Counted from the first letter of the stretch, positions 1 to 11,902 are shown. The stretch is DNA of 64,000 bases from Cladopsammia gracilis (GCA_022457155.1 JAJGOT010000135.1:1470001-1534000), one strand, 5' to 3'. The notes: a model not told the origin generated them from the sequence alone. Made by a program: numbers and translations.

Positions 1-420
1 GCTTCGACAAATAGCTGTTCAGGATGCTTGCTCAAACCCCCCCCCCCCCCCCCCCCTCACCCGGTGAGGGTCCCATATAGAAATGACGGGGGTGCTCGTC
101 GTACCTTTAAGGGGTCAAAATTTGTAAATTGGTACCGCTTAGGGTACGAAAATCTAAAATGACCACCGTTACAATTATCGCGGTACCTTTTAGGGTATGG
201 AGCCAAAAAAAATATGTCAGAAATATGACGTGTTGTTTTGAATTGGCACCTCTTAGGGGTAAAACTTCTTTTGAGCCACGCCCATCAAACGAGATGCTGG
301 TACCTATTAGGGTGTTTTTCGAAAATTTCCGACGAGCATTCCCGTCATTTTTATATATGGAAATCCCTCCCCCCCCCCCCCCCCCCCCGGGATACCGCCC
401 TACAATTAGATGAAAAGTTA
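1..420. repeat. Dispersed DNA-transposon-like repeat, copy 1, with poly-C tracts
   Basis: The stretch repeats the motif GGTACC..TTAGGGG/T several times and is bounded by CCCATATA-type sequence near 72 and TATATGGAAATCCC near 353, which are roughly inverted. A second copy of the same family lies at 34035-34620. Poly-C runs occur at about 37-56 and 366-388. Open frames here are low-complexity and not credible genes. The element class is not recognised. Confidence 0.5.
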
Positions 421-439
421 AGGTTCTCAACCCGTAAAT

Positions 440-556
440 ATAAACTGACGTTTTCGGACACAATAAAAACTACGCCTGACGTTTTCGGACAGAATAATAA
501 CTACCCCTGACGTTTTCGGACACAATAATAACTACGCCTGACGTTTTAGAGAGAAT
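440..556. repeat. Tandem repeat, about 32-33 bp unit
   Basis: About three and a half copies of a unit containing CCTGACGTTTTCGGACA followed by AATAATAACTAC. The last copy is degenerate. No coding content. Confidence 0.75.
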
Positions 557-947
557 GAAAAATGCATGCTATTTTTGGTTCTCAGAAAGTCCAGGTAAAC
601 ATCTTGGGAGGTAAACTAGCTTTCTTAAAAAATTCTTGCAAATCATACTTAACGTTTTCAGAGAAAAGGAATTTCTTCCCAATACTTTTAGCCTGTTGAA
701 TTTTCACCTGGCATCCGAAAAGATTCAAAATTGGTAGCTGATACAAATATCCCTTAGCCTTAGCGGCATTAAATCATCAAAATAAACATAAACATGCCTT
801 TCTAAAGCCTTTGTCAAACTTGGCTGGTTGGGCACCCTGCGAGCAGTTGGTTTCTCTTACTGGTTGGGTGACCCTGTTTCCTCCGTTGCTTACCAGCCTT
901 ACTTTAGGTTTGAGAGCCTAAACATAATTTGATTTCTTTTTCCGCAG

Positions 948-1279
948 TGATGAGCCTGAAATGTAACGAATGCTCCAGTGCAGATTCTTGGGACAAGTGC
1001 AAAATTAAAGAAACCGCCTGTCCATCGGGCGCTGATCGCTGCATTAAAGTATATGCCAAATATGGTGACATCAACTATTTTGGCAAGGGCTGTTCTGTGA
1101 AAACTTTCTGTGACAAGAACAAAAACGCGATTTGCAAAACCGCCTCTCTCGTCGAAGACTCTGAATGCGACGTTAATTGTTGCAAAGGTGATCTCTGCAA
1201 CACTGGCTCGGCTGCCAAGATCAGCGGAATCGCGTTGGTGGCATGCGCACTGGCACTGTTGGTTTTTCGAAATGAGTGA
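948..1279 (+). CDS. Ly6/uPAR (three-finger) surface protein, last exon; upstream exon outside window
   Basis: This is the terminal exon of a secreted or GPI-anchored LU-domain protein. It follows a good acceptor (TTTCTTTTTCCGCAG, exon from 948) and starts with two bases completing a split codon. It encodes MSLKCNEC..., twelve cysteines in the LU region and the family-defining end motif NCCKGDLCN. A short hydrophobic tail (about 20 residues ending FRNE) fits a GPI-addition signal. Acceptor position, phase and the MSL.C..C opening match the second exon of the gene at 6499-10132, so the two are paralogues. No signal-peptide exon with a matching phase-1 donor is visible in 1-947, so the first exon should lie left of the window. 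Ly6 proteins serve as receptors, receptor modulators or toxin-like ligands; the role of this one is unknown. Confidence 0.8.
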
Positions 1280-1826
1280 GAAGGACTTCAACGCGAAGAT
1301 TCCTCCCGTCACGGGCTGCAGGTTTTAAATTAAGCCAGTTAATTGGGTGTCTACTTTATAAACCATTTTTTTAGCTTCTAGAGCCTTATAGCATGCATTC
1401 ACCTGACCATGCTAATCAAAACGGTACTGTTACATGAAATTGTTACCAAAAGCCGAAAATACAGAAAATTGTGGCCCTGTTAAAGAACAGTTGCTTAGAA
1501 TTAGAATTGGGATCAACGACTCAGGAATGACTGGAGCGAAAACACAAGCAATGTCTTAATGCCTTTAATGCCAAGCTACCTCAATTAACTAAAAACATAA
1601 CTTTGTCGCGTGATATGATTCACCATCACGTGCGACAAAATACCACGGTAGTTGGACAGCACTGTGATTTCGCATCCACATGATATATATATATTTTTTG
1701 TCATACAAGGAGGATCAATTGTTATTGCTATGGTTCAGGGTAGCGTGTTTATTAATAACCTGCAGTGAAGGGTATTTTCAGTGGGTATTTTCAGTTGTTT
1801 TTTTTTAGTTTAGTGCATGAATATAT

Positions 1827-1879
<53 letters not shown>
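1827..1879. repeat. (TAAG)n microsatellite
   Basis: About 13 tandem TAAG/AGTA units, directly followed by ATTTATTTAAGGAGG and a non-coding stretch. This resembles the tail of a retroposed element in reverse orientation, but no reverse-transcriptase frame is readable. Confidence 0.8.
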
Positions 1880-3483
1880 TTTATTTAAGGAGGAAACCAC
1901 ATCACCCATGGGTGGTTTTCATGAGGGACTTCCATATAAAAGTTAATTACAACAATAATTGACAAAAATATTCGACATAAAAGAACTAATTACATTTGTA
2001 GAAATAGAATTAAGAAGAATTGAAATAAATATGTGGGTAACATTTTCAGAGCATTATAGAGACTTGGAAATTAAGACATCCATAAAGGTTTTGTTATTGC
2101 AGCCAAAGTGAATTAATAAAGGGTATTGAATGTTTACTTTAAGGTGACTCGCTCAAAATGCAAAATGCGCTCATCTGTGACCTGGATGCAATTTCGCAAC
2201 GGCAAACTTTTGGTCATACCTTATTTGTTTTTTACTCTATTGCAGTAATTCATTCTGTAACTCCTAGTTGAATGAAGCATGGATTAATAAATATGAACTG
2301 ATTTTCTTCGAAATAAATACAAGAGCCAAAATCTGGATTTGCGCATACCCCTCATTTCATATTGAGGCCCTCCTAGAAAAAAAATTGTTCGTTTTATTTG
2401 GTTCAAAATTTTGGAATCGACTTCTTTTGATATAGGAGCTTATTTCCACACAAGAAATATGAAACAAAGACGTTATGACCACTCTCCACCCCCCCCCCCC
2501 CCCCCGCCCCTGGGCGGAGTGGCCGCTCCCGCCCGACATAACGAGACCCTGCTTTAGCCCCCTCGCGGATAACTGCACTGCCGCTATTAGATAATCTGGT
2601 TTCCTACGCGTGTACTCCAACAAAACTATTAACATTACACAGAAAGTAATTCACAGAGAATGTACGGTAATTCAACGCGCAATTCAACAGTAAATACACT
2701 AGCTGAATACACTTAAATGCACTTAGTATATACTAAAACAGTGGATAGCGTTGTTGGCGCGCTCTGATTGGCTATTGAAACTCAGGATAGCGAGTGCTAT
2801 TCACCTCCAAGCAATTTGCCTGCAAAAATTGTAATCGTTCACAGGAATAGCTCCACATCTTCACTGGGACAATAGCCACTCATTGCCCGAATGTGATTAA
2901 GTTATGGGAGAAATAATTTTGCCAGGCAATGAGCGGTACGATTGGGAGAAAGAAATTCGTCGCCGAAGGGGAGGAGGGCGGGTAAAACAACACAACGTTG
3001 GACCGCGGTAATAAACGGCGAAATGAGACCGAAACAACCTGAGCCAGGCCATATAAATAGTAGATTTAAAACCCCGTGCGATAGCGCTTAAACCATAATC
3101 ACATTGAAACGAGGCCCCAGTGAAGATAAATGAGCAAAATCATCATTTTCGTGCCATATTATCTCCCTGTTTTAGTACATACTAAAACAGCTATTTACCC
3201 CAGTCGGTCGGTGGCTAGTGGTGGATAATTACCGAGCTGCGAATTGTTGAATAGTTGTTAACTATTCGCGCGGAGTGAAATCCGCCTGTAATCCCATATA
3301 GCCTGTTCCACGCGTGAAAATTGTGGGGGGCAGCGAAACACCGTTTTCACTACGTATACTACCGATCAATCCTTAGTTATGGCTGCCAATAAGCTCTTTC
3401 CGATTGTGTTAGCATTTTTGGCATGGTTTGGCTAAACGAGCACTTTTCTCCAAATAATATGCGAAGTGCGGGTAAATATCACG
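1880..3483. other. No gene recognised
   Basis: AT-rich sequence without a supportable coding exon or RNA gene. A poly-C run lies at about 2490-2505. TACTAAAACAG occurs at about 2732-2742 and 3180-3190. Confidence 0.5.
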
Positions 3484-3987
3484 AACTCACAATTGACTAG
3501 CTATCCATATGGCTTGGTGATTCCGTGGGTAGAGCATTGCAACGGTATTGCAAGATCAATATGAAAATCAGGTTGCTTTTTCAACCGCTTAAGTTGATAG
3601 CACACTGCGAGGATCAAATTTCACTTATGTTTTATCTGCAGTTCACAAATAAATTTTCATATATTCATATTCATGTATTTCACTATCATCAGGTATATCA
3701 CGAACTCACAATTGACTATCTATCCGTATGTCTTGGTTGCTCAGTGGATTGAGCACTGCACCGGTATCGCAAGGTCATGGTTCGAATCCCGTTCAAGCCT
3801 GAATGTTTTTTCAGGTTGCTTTTTCAACTGCTTAAAGGCCCAGTATTGTAAATTTTGCTTTACGCGACTCTGTTATTGTTGTCAGTGGTTTGCACAGGAG
3901 CGATGCTTCTATTGTTCAGAGGCGCGTGAAGCATCATGGCCAATACTGGGTTTCTAAGTTGATAGCACACTGCGAGGATCAAACTCA
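3484..3987 (+). repeat. Two tandem tRNA-like SINE units, the second carrying a small MITE
   Basis: Both units begin TCACGAACTCACAATTGACTA and end TTGATAGCACACTGCGAGGA. The second has a tRNA A-box-like TTGCTCAGTGG (about 3736) and a B-box GGTTCGAATCC (about 3779), typical of an RNA polymerase III promoter in a SINE. It also has an extra insert at about 3838-3955 bounded by inverted AGGCCCAGTATTG / CAATACTGGGTTT. It does not fold as a normal tRNA, so it is called a SINE and not a tRNA gene. Confidence 0.65.
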
Positions 3988-4313
3988 TTAATAATTCAAG
4001 AGATTATTGGCCAACCACAGCATCGGATCTGATCACGTGCATGACTTGGAAACCCCAATGAAACACCAGTTGAAAATCACTAGTGTTTCATCACATTTTG
4101 ATAAGAATGTTCTTAATCTGCATATTCATAGAAATAACTCAAACACAGCTTAACAAGAATCGATAACTTTAATTGTCTCAAATAAACAGTGGGAAGACAA
4201 TAAATTTCAAATTGCGTTCAATGGAATTTTCTTCAGCTTTAAAATTTCAATTGCAAACAGCCCCCCTCTCTAATAAAGTCAATTCACACACCTTTTATCT
4301 GAAGTGTCCAAGA

Positions 4314-4654
4314 GTCAAGCCCAAATCATACGTATACCGTCCAGAAGACGTCGGACACCTTATTGAGGCTTATATAACGGAGTAACTGGTTAGCTTTCAG
4401 TTGAGGTTGGGTGCAGCAGTTTATTTTGTTAAATTTAGGACAAAGGAACCCGAGAAGCAAGGTGGTGCAGTGGTACGGTAAGCCGATGTAAGCCTAAGCC
4501 TAGCTGAGGTCACAGGTTCAATCCTGAGTGGGGATTTTAGATTTTTCTTTTTTACACTTAAAAATTTATTGAAAATAAAATTCTAAATGTCGACGTTACG
4601 TTATGTAAGTCTCAATAATTAAGGAGTCCTTCTGGATGGTATGATTTAGGCACA
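4314..4654. mobile_element. MITE with imperfect TIRs enclosing a tRNA-derived SINE-like core, copy 1
   Basis: The left arm (4314-4385) and right arm (about 4594-4654) are inverted relatives: TTATTGAGGCTTATATAACG on the left against TTATTGAGACTTACATAACG from the right on the opposite strand, with related outer blocks AAATCATA..CCGTCCAGAAG. The core has A-box-like GGTGGTGCAGTGGTACGG and B-box AGGTTCAATCCTGAG, then a T-rich tail. A second copy lies at 8897-9143. Confidence 0.65.
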
Positions 4655-4859
4655 ACCGTGTCCAAGGGATTGAACTCGATCCCTGGGTCCTTTTCGACCA
4701 AGAACCGGCGAATGCCGCAGACATCGGGTACAACGTTTTGGGAGGGTACGGATATTTGGAAGACTTTGCCACCTCTTGAACGAATTTTGACAGCCAGTAG
4801 TTCAGCGTCAACGGATCGATCCCTGTTATGGGCCGAGTAAGTGGCTGGACTTTGTGCAA
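4620..4859 (-). pseudogene. Frameshifted fragment of a Crypton/KIAA1958-like tyrosine recombinase
   Basis: On the minus strand one frame reads LNYWLSKFVQEV...YPPKTLY and a second frame continues VCGIRRFLVEKDPGIEFNPL. Together they match the N-terminal part of the DUF3504/KIAA1958-like tyrosine recombinase family (Crypton-derived, also fused in ZMYM proteins). The change of frame after YPPKTLYP shows at least one indel, so this is decayed. The downstream end runs into the right arm of the MITE at 4314-4654. The family was recognised from the motifs; no catalytic residues fall within the fragment. Confidence 0.6.
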
Positions 4860-5269
4860 TTCATAGTCTTTGAAAACTCCGCCAACTTCGAGTGATGGAA
4901 GCTTAACACTTCTTCAATTAACACAATCTTCAAAAATTCCTTCTGCCCACTTATTTTTAACCCGTGAATATACGCGCATGCGAAATGAACGGGTTATCGG
5001 TAACGGCGACAGATATGCAAATGAGTCACTCACTCACTCCTTCCATCAGGTGTAAACTTAGTGACGTAATGCTTTGTTACGAATGCGTTTTGTAACAAGA
5101 ACAGCGTGAATCCAGCGATAACAATAACTTAATTGGTGTAAACGAATATAAACAACAATAAGCTTAAAGATGTTTCGCATTTGGAGTCTTTAATGCGACG
5201 TTAAAATCGATCTAAAAGGAATTTTCGAAAGAGACACGCGCTTTGATGGTTATCTACCTTCAAGTAATA

Positions 5270-5380
5270 AAATCAAGTCAGTGGTCGAGTGGTGTGAAGC
5301 GCGGAATTATAGCCGAAAGGCCCAGGCTCGAATCTCGCTCGGGCCGTTTTTTTTTTTTTTTCTTTTCTTTTCTTTTTTCT
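5270..5380 (+). repeat. tRNA-like SINE with T-rich tail
   Basis: A-box-like AGTGGTCGAGTGGTG, B-box-like GGCTCGAATCTC, then a run of T and CTTTT repeats from about 5348. The anticodon arm does not pair, so this is not a functional tRNA. Confidence 0.55.
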
Positions 5381-5749
5381 TTCATCTTCAGACTGAACAT
5401 TATGAAAGTGATGTACTGTATTTTTATTTTTTGCGTTTGTCAAATTAATCCTTATTGAAAACATAAGCTTACCGCAATATTGCGTTACGCGTTAGCATTT
5501 CAAATTCACGGGTTGGCTCTAAGGAGCCTTTGATTATATTTTGTAAATCACTACTTGTTTACAATACTCTTGGAATACAAATTTGGCGCAAAACGAAACT
5601 ATTGGATAGTTAAAAACTGGAAAAGCTTACAAATACAATGAATGCCGACTGAATACAATGGATCATACATACAATGGCATTTTAAAGACAAATGAAAAAA
5701 CACCGCATACTGATTTAGTATTGTTTCATTTGAGAAGTCATTTCGAAAA

Positions 5750-5876
5750 TTCGTGCGTCGGGTTTCATCATAGGTTCCAAACACCTCCGAACAATAAAAA
5801 ACAATACCGCCTCCTGGTTAGCTCAGTTGATAGAGCACCGGTCTGCAGAGCGGGAGGTCTCGGGTTCGAACCCCGG

Positions 5877-5912
<36 letters not shown>

Positions 5913-6207
5913 TGAAGGTGCTGCCTTTACTATGACATCGGCAAATGGTTAGACCTCGGATGACCACGTAGAAATGGCGGTCCCGTCTCCCATGGGGACG
6001 TAAAAGAACCACTGAGGACGTAACAAACCCTGGCTGTGACCACCCTCAGTGTCACTTGTTCGTGGGTGGGGTGGGTGAGATGAGATCAGCAATGGACCGA
6101 TAGCGGCTGCCTGTGGTGCCTTCATAAGCTGACGTCCGATCTCATTCTCATAAGTGTATGTAAAGCGCCATGAGACATGTGTGATATGTGCGCTATATAA
6201 GTCATTC

Positions 6208-6256
<49 letters not shown>

Positions 6257-6258
6257 AC

Positions 6259-6292
<34 letters not shown>

Positions 6293-6337
6293 ACGTTTCT
6301 CGGTGTTTGGAACCTATGTTGAAACCCTCGCACTCAT
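5750..6337. mobile_element. MITE-like inverted repeats enclosing a tRNA-Cys-like SINE with (ATT)n tail
   Basis: Outer arms are inverted copies (about 5750-5795 and 6293-6337; CATAGGTTCCAAACAC on the left). Between them, 5811-6292 is a SINE. It has a tRNA-like head with A box TAGCTCAGTTG, a CTGCAGA anticodon loop (GCA) and B box GGGTTCGAACCCC. A conserved-looking middle follows, then a 3' end with GCGCTATATAAGT and a long ATT microsatellite (6211-6291), as in LINE-mobilised SINEs. The tRNA acceptor stem does not pair, which argues against a working tRNA-Cys gene. Confidence 0.65.
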
Positions 6338-6498
6338 TTTTTAAATATTACTCCACATATATGATTTTCATATATTCATATCCATTAAAACATACGGTTA
6401 GCTATAGAATAACTGACAGAACGCATTTAACATATTAAGGAATCGTCACATTTGGTTCCAGCTGGATAAGGATCGATATGCCCATAGTTTAAGCCACA

Positions 6499-9400
6499 AT
6501 GAAAAGCATTCAAGCGCTCTTTATCATCTTGTTCTTCGTAATTCTCTCCTTTCCTTTGTCTGGTAAGTGCGATGAATAACTCTAGTTAACTAGTAATGTT
6601 TCAAGGTTTGTTAAAAACTTTTAGTAGAAATACAAAATTAACGCGATACGAAGTTTCGATGTTTCTGACATCATTATCAAGTTGAAAATGACATAAAGAA
6701 AATGTGAATATCAATAAATAAGTGAGAAACAAAAACGAAACGTCGTATAGCGTTAATTTTTGTATTTCTAACTAATTTTTGGCATACGTTTGTCGCTTTT
6801 ACTGCAGATGTTTTTCCAATAATCTGGTTCGCAAATAGGAGTTTCCCTACAGTCAGCTCCGACTATAACAATAACAGAAGCTCACATATGTGAAAATATG
6901 GAATGCCCTACGTCTTTGTATTTTTTTCAGGAAAACTTTGAAACATTATTTCCCAGCGAAGAACGTTTCTCAAACGAAAGGAGTCGATCAAACTTCAACT
7001 TAGAATTCTCTTAAAAAAAACCTTTGAATTACTGCCACGTTTGTCCCCCGATAACCGTGATGCAAATTTTGAAGACTACTCAGTGAAGTTACGGGGACTT
7101 CAACTCCTGTCGGTCTTAAAACGAGGTGTCTGTTAATGCGAGGTTCAGTTCCGTAAGGTGGAATTTCATTTGATGTACAGGGCAAAAACATTTTCAATCA
7201 ATATTGACTCCACAACCAGTTCCAAAATATAGCAACACATTTGACCGTTGGGACATACAGTTTCAGTTTTGTATTTTCGAATTTCTGTCTTTTTTTTTAT
7301 TTCGATAATTATTCGGACCCAAAACAATCGCAAATATGCACTCCCCACAAAACGTTCTTGCCATACGGTATATCTTGAAACTTCTAATGCATTCGCATAT
7401 CTAGCATATGCTAATTGCGACCCTTTTTTTCTCGAGGTTTTCATTTTCGTTAACTACGCCATTTGTTAAACACGACTAAAACTCAATCGTCACAAACGAA
7501 AAATTTATTTACATTTAGAAAGAAATCGTGAATTTTCACAAATGGTTTCCATAATCTGCTATATATACCCTAACGACGCATTCAGGAGATAACGTCACCA
7601 TTGTATGTACTATCAACGTTCATACAGGTGAACCATATCTTTGTTGTATTGGCTTATTCACCGGCATATGCGCCTCATTCTCTAATGAAGCTACAAAAAT
7701 ATCATCTTCGAATATATTGAAAGGGCATAACACAATTAGCTTTCTCTGGAAATTTGAACCCGATATATAATCTTCGTGCAATGCTGTTTCAAAAACTCAA
7801 AATGCTCGAAATAATGTATGGCTCATTAACGCCTTTGCCACACGTCAAGAATTTTTCCGTTTTTGACAGCTAGTATTTACTTAAAGGTGGTTAGACACGA
7901 GTCGTCATGTAGCAGGGACATGTCGCAGCGACATATAGCAGCGACAAAAATTTGTGTGGTACACACTGAGGGACATGTAGCAGGGAGTGTAACGGGGACA
8001 TGTAGCAGGGAAAAAATCATAGCGCTTGCACATCACATCAAAATGTCGCGGGGATTTGTCTCAGGGACATGTTGCAGTGACACGTCCCCTCGTGTGAACT
8101 GATACTATCATAATTGTGCAACACCAATTTTGGGGACATTTTGTCCCCGCGACGTGTCACATGAAGTTCAACAAGTTGAACTCCGTGAGACATGTCGCTG
8201 CGACATGTCCCTGCTACATGACCCCTCGTGTCTGACTACCTTAAACGTTAGATGAAAAGAAATAAAAAATGCATATATTACAAAATTTAACACGCTCTTT
8301 CAACGTTTGAAGTCAATCGGTATTTTAAAAGTACGGTGCCTTCTCTACGTAAATTCGTATATTAATGAAACAAAATATACACAATGACGTCAGCAACGAT
8401 TCGCCAATACCTGGTGAAAAATCGGACCCATCACAAAAACATCAGCTGAACTTGATCTACGTCCCAGGATAAAAAAAAATCGGCCTTCGACGGCATTAAC
8501 AGAAAAGACAAAAAATAGACACACAACAAGTCTAATACACCTGCGAAAATTACACTAAATCCTGGTTTCCATAACACAGCCTGAGTTTGGATGTGCTATT
8601 CCTGTTTTTCAGAGCCAGATGCACGGCTTTGACTTAGTTGTGGATTAATCTTTAAGCCACTACATTCTTTGAATCGGTTCAATATCCCTAGGAGCCTTCC
8701 AAGCATAAAGCATTCGGCTTCAACGAACGTTGTTGTTTTATCCGTGTATAGGCCTTTATCACGCCCCGCCATTTTGTACAAAAACAAAAGATTTACGCGC
8801 TAAGCCTCGCAGTGAAAAAGTTGAAAACGAGGTTAGGCGGGCAAAAACAAAGCATTTTATTCTCCGGAGAATCAACATGGCCGCCGCGTAATAAAGGGTC
8901 AAGCCCAAATCATACCGTCCAGAAGAGACCTATATACGGAGTAAGTGGGTAGCTTTCGGTTGAGATAGGGGTAGCGGTTAAATCCCGAGAAGCTAGGTGG
9001 TACAGTGGTACGGTAGGCTATGTAAGTCTAAGCCTAGCTGAGGTCACAGGTTCAATCCTGAGTGGGGATTTTAGATTTTTCTTTTTTACACTTAAAAATT
9101 AATTACGGCATTACGTTATATAGGTCTCAATAAGGTGGCACAACTGTGATAAAGGCCTATTGAGTGGCGGTTTTATTTCCTTAAGTTCCCTTTAACACAA
9201 ATGCCTACAATCGAGTGATCTAACCTGATCGCACACGAGAAAATCTCAACAGCAAGTATAAACAACATGCCAGAGAGAAAATTACACTGAAGCTTGGTTT
9301 CCATATGATCGCTACCATCGCTGAAAAAAAAAAAGAAGTTCAGCGATCGTAGCAATCATATCGAAATCGGCCTATTTATTCGATGTTAATCCGTGTAATG

Positions 9401-10132
9401 AACGCATGGCATATTCTGCCGAAAGGTATCCAGAAACTGTGGGGAAACTGAGTACCAGCTTTTGGTGCTGAGATATCTGGGATCGTTTTGGTAACCAATA
9501 TGGGCAACCATTGACCATCGTTGGAAACCATCAACCTATCGCAACTAACGCTGGTTACCAAAACGATCCCAGAAAGCTTAGTGCCGAAAATTGGTGCTCA
9601 GTCTCCCTGAAGTTTTTGGACTGGCAAATTCATCCTTCAGTTAACAATTTCTGAAAGGGCCTCTTCTTCAAATTAAACCGTTTTGATGAACATATTTTTG
9701 TTGGTTTAAAAAGCTAGGAACCGGTTTTGACAGCACCAGTTTTATATGGAATAACCGCGATATTGTGACTTTATTAATGATTCTCATTTCTCCACAGTGA
9801 TGAGCCTGCGGTGCTTCAAGTGCGTCAGCGATGCGTCTTGGGGCAATTGCGACGACAAGGCCATAGATGTAGAATGTCCCACGGAAAATAACGACAGATG
9901 TCTTAAAGTCAAATATAAAAATACTGTTTACAAAATAGAAACTTTCACCAAATTCTGTGAGAAAGAAGATCAATGCTCAAAAAAAACCAACCCTTGGTGC
10001 AAAGCGGCCTCGTCTCAAAATTTCACGTGCGAAGTTAACTGTTGTGTTAATGACATGTGTAACGATGGCTCAGCAGTCAGAATCAGCGGTATTCTGGTGA
10101 CATGCGCAGTGTTAGCCGTGGCTGCTCTATAA
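6499..10132 (+). CDS. Ly6/uPAR (three-finger) surface protein, two exons
   Basis: Exon 1 (6499-6562) encodes a signal peptide, MKSIQALFIILFFVILSFPL, and ends at a GTAAGT donor in phase 1. Exon 2 (9798-10132) follows TTCTCATTTCTCCACAG and completes the split codon to Val. The joined product is 132 aa. The mature part opens MSLRCFKC, carries twelve cysteines and ends the LU domain with NCCVNDMCN. A hydrophobic C-terminus (about 20 residues ending AVAAL) suggests a GPI anchor. The family is extracellular and acts at the cell surface; ligand unknown. The exon 2 layout matches the partial gene at 948-1279, indicating tandem duplication. The 3.2-kb intron carries a hairpin MITE, the GACATGT-rich MITE and the second copy of the SINE-bearing MITE. 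No frameshift or stop is seen. Confidence 0.85.
6622..6772. mobile_element. Hairpin MITE
   Basis: AGAAATACAAAATTAACGC at the left is the near reverse complement of GCGTTAATTTTTGTATTTCT at the right. Lies in intron 1 of the Ly6 gene. Confidence 0.6.
7881..8245. mobile_element. MITE with TTAAGGTGGTTAGACACGAG-type TIRs
   Basis: Inverted arms of about 50 bp (GTCATGTAGCAGGGACATGT present on both strands). The interior repeats GGGACATGT/AGCAGGGA motifs. Ends are TTAA, which may be the target site. Lies in the Ly6 intron. Confidence 0.7.
8897..9143. mobile_element. SINE-bearing MITE, copy 2
   Basis: Same elements as at 4314-4654: GGGTCAAGCCCAAATCATAC, then AGGTGGTACAGTGGTACGG, B-box AGGTTCAATCCTGAG, T-rich tail and a CGTTATATAGGTCTCAATAA right arm. 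The conserved arrangement shows that the SINE core moves with the MITE. Confidence 0.65.
9430..9612. mobile_element. Hairpin MITE
   Basis: Inverted arms share GGGATCGTTTTGGTAACCA. They end in GGGGAAACTGAGTACCAGC on the left and the related inverted GGTGCTCAGTCTCCC on the right. Lies in the Ly6 intron just upstream of exon 2. Confidence 0.6.
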
Positions 10133-11902
10133 CCACAAGCTGAGACCGGTTCCAAGTGTGTAAAGAGCTCTGTAATCTAAATAAGACATTTGTTTACAAG
10201 TAACAATAATCTTCTTCATCCATTTAAAATAAAAATTACAATTACAGCGAAATGATAATGATAACAGTAAGCTTAACGAGCTTATTAATAATGTTTTTTT
10301 TTTCCATTCGCGATGATGGGAGTAAAACTTAATTCGAAAAGTGTAAATGTAATATATCAAACACGAGGAAGAGTGGTTCATCAGGACATTCAAACACCGA
10401 GGAGAAGCGGGTTGAAAAAACAAGGGTGTTTGGATACCTGATGAAACACTCTTTCGCGTGATTGGCTTTGTTTCTCAAACTGGTCATTAAATACTGAGTA
10501 AATAAATGAAGGAATAAAATTGCAAAATAAATGCTTATTAAATGGACACTGTCCCGGATGAAATATCGTGTTTTCATGATTATGGCCAGGAGCTTGCTTT
10601 AAGCTGACTTTATTATCTTGAAATTGAAAAAAAAAACATCGCCAAAAGTGATAGAAGCAAAGAAATATGAACTCAACAGACAGATTGACGGCTAGAAAAA
10701 GTCAAAATTTCACAAGGATGGCAAGGTTGATTTACTGACAGGCGGACAAGAAATCAAATTTCATGAGCTGTAATCCACTTCAATCCTTGCAATCCTGCAC
10801 TTTATCTCCAAACTACTGCTTTTGTTTTGCTCTGTATTTATTTTATTTATTTATTTATCCAGGGGCATCCAATTTAGCAGAGCTAGTTTAAATGGAGCCC
10901 TGATACAACACAAAAACAAAGACATTAAAACATTAAAACTAGAAAATTAAATTAAGTTACAGAGGCAACATGTATCGCAGGTGTTACTGTTTAAAATGGC
11001 GCTTTAGCTTGATTTTCGGTAGGGTGTTGTAGGTCCGAGCACCGTTTATTCTGAAGCTACCTTGGTATTTATCCAACTAAGTTGTATATTTGGTGGCATT
11101 TGACGATATAACGTGGAAATAAGCTGAGCGAAATTTTTCTATTTCGGCGGGACAGTGCCCCTTTAAGATCGAGTTTCCAAACCACCATCAGCGCTTACGA
11201 TATTCGTTGTTCAAACTTGATGAAATATTCATGAGTTTGATAAAAAAAATATAACAAGTCTGCCATGAATATTAGCTTGCAGGGAGCAAAGATGTTAATT
11301 TAACGATGATACTGATACAGTCAACTGATAAAGTCAACTCACTACCAAGAGTTGATTACGGCATGGAGTTCAGCCTGTTATTCCCTATAGGGGTGGTCAG
11401 TGGCGGATCCAGAAACCATCGTAAGGTAGGGGAGCGGAGTCAACAGAGGCGCACTAGAGACTGAATTAGAGACTGAACAAACAAATCGATCGGGCTTCCA
11501 AGATAAAGGGGCGCGCCTGGACGGCCTTGTTCTCGCAACATTTACTTACAGTCCATGAGAGTTTGTAGGTTTTTCCTAAAAATTACATTTTAGATTCAAA
11601 ATTTAATAGATGTTAGATACATCATTTCTCGGTGCTTGGTCTTCTTAAATGAATAAAGCAAAAAAGAATGAAAAAAAACTTACATTTGTAGAGGAACTGG
11701 ATACTAGTATGAAATACCGTTTATTAATCAAGTAAAAGCAAAGCACAGGATTTGTTGCTACTGCCTTCATGAATTATCTAGATCAGAAAGAATCCCAGTA
11801 TAAAGTGTTCCTATTTTGTTCAAAAATTTCCAGATTTGTGGCTTTTCTGGTCGCATGACGAAATTTTCATCATATTTGTACGCTCAGCGACAATATTTGC
11901 AT
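10133..11902. other. No gene recognised
   Basis: Downstream flank of the Ly6 gene. A TTTATTTATTTATCCAGGGG stretch near 10843-10866 resembles the 3' tail of a reversed non-LTR retroposon, without a readable frame. Confidence 0.45.

Noticed and set aside
129..510. Overlapping open frames with proline or glycine runs
   Set aside because: They cross poly-C tracts and a dispersed repeat and have no domain or splice support.
5819..5884. Functional tRNA-Cys(GCA) gene
   Set aside because: The acceptor and anticodon stems do not pair and the sequence continues into a SINE body with an ATT tail.
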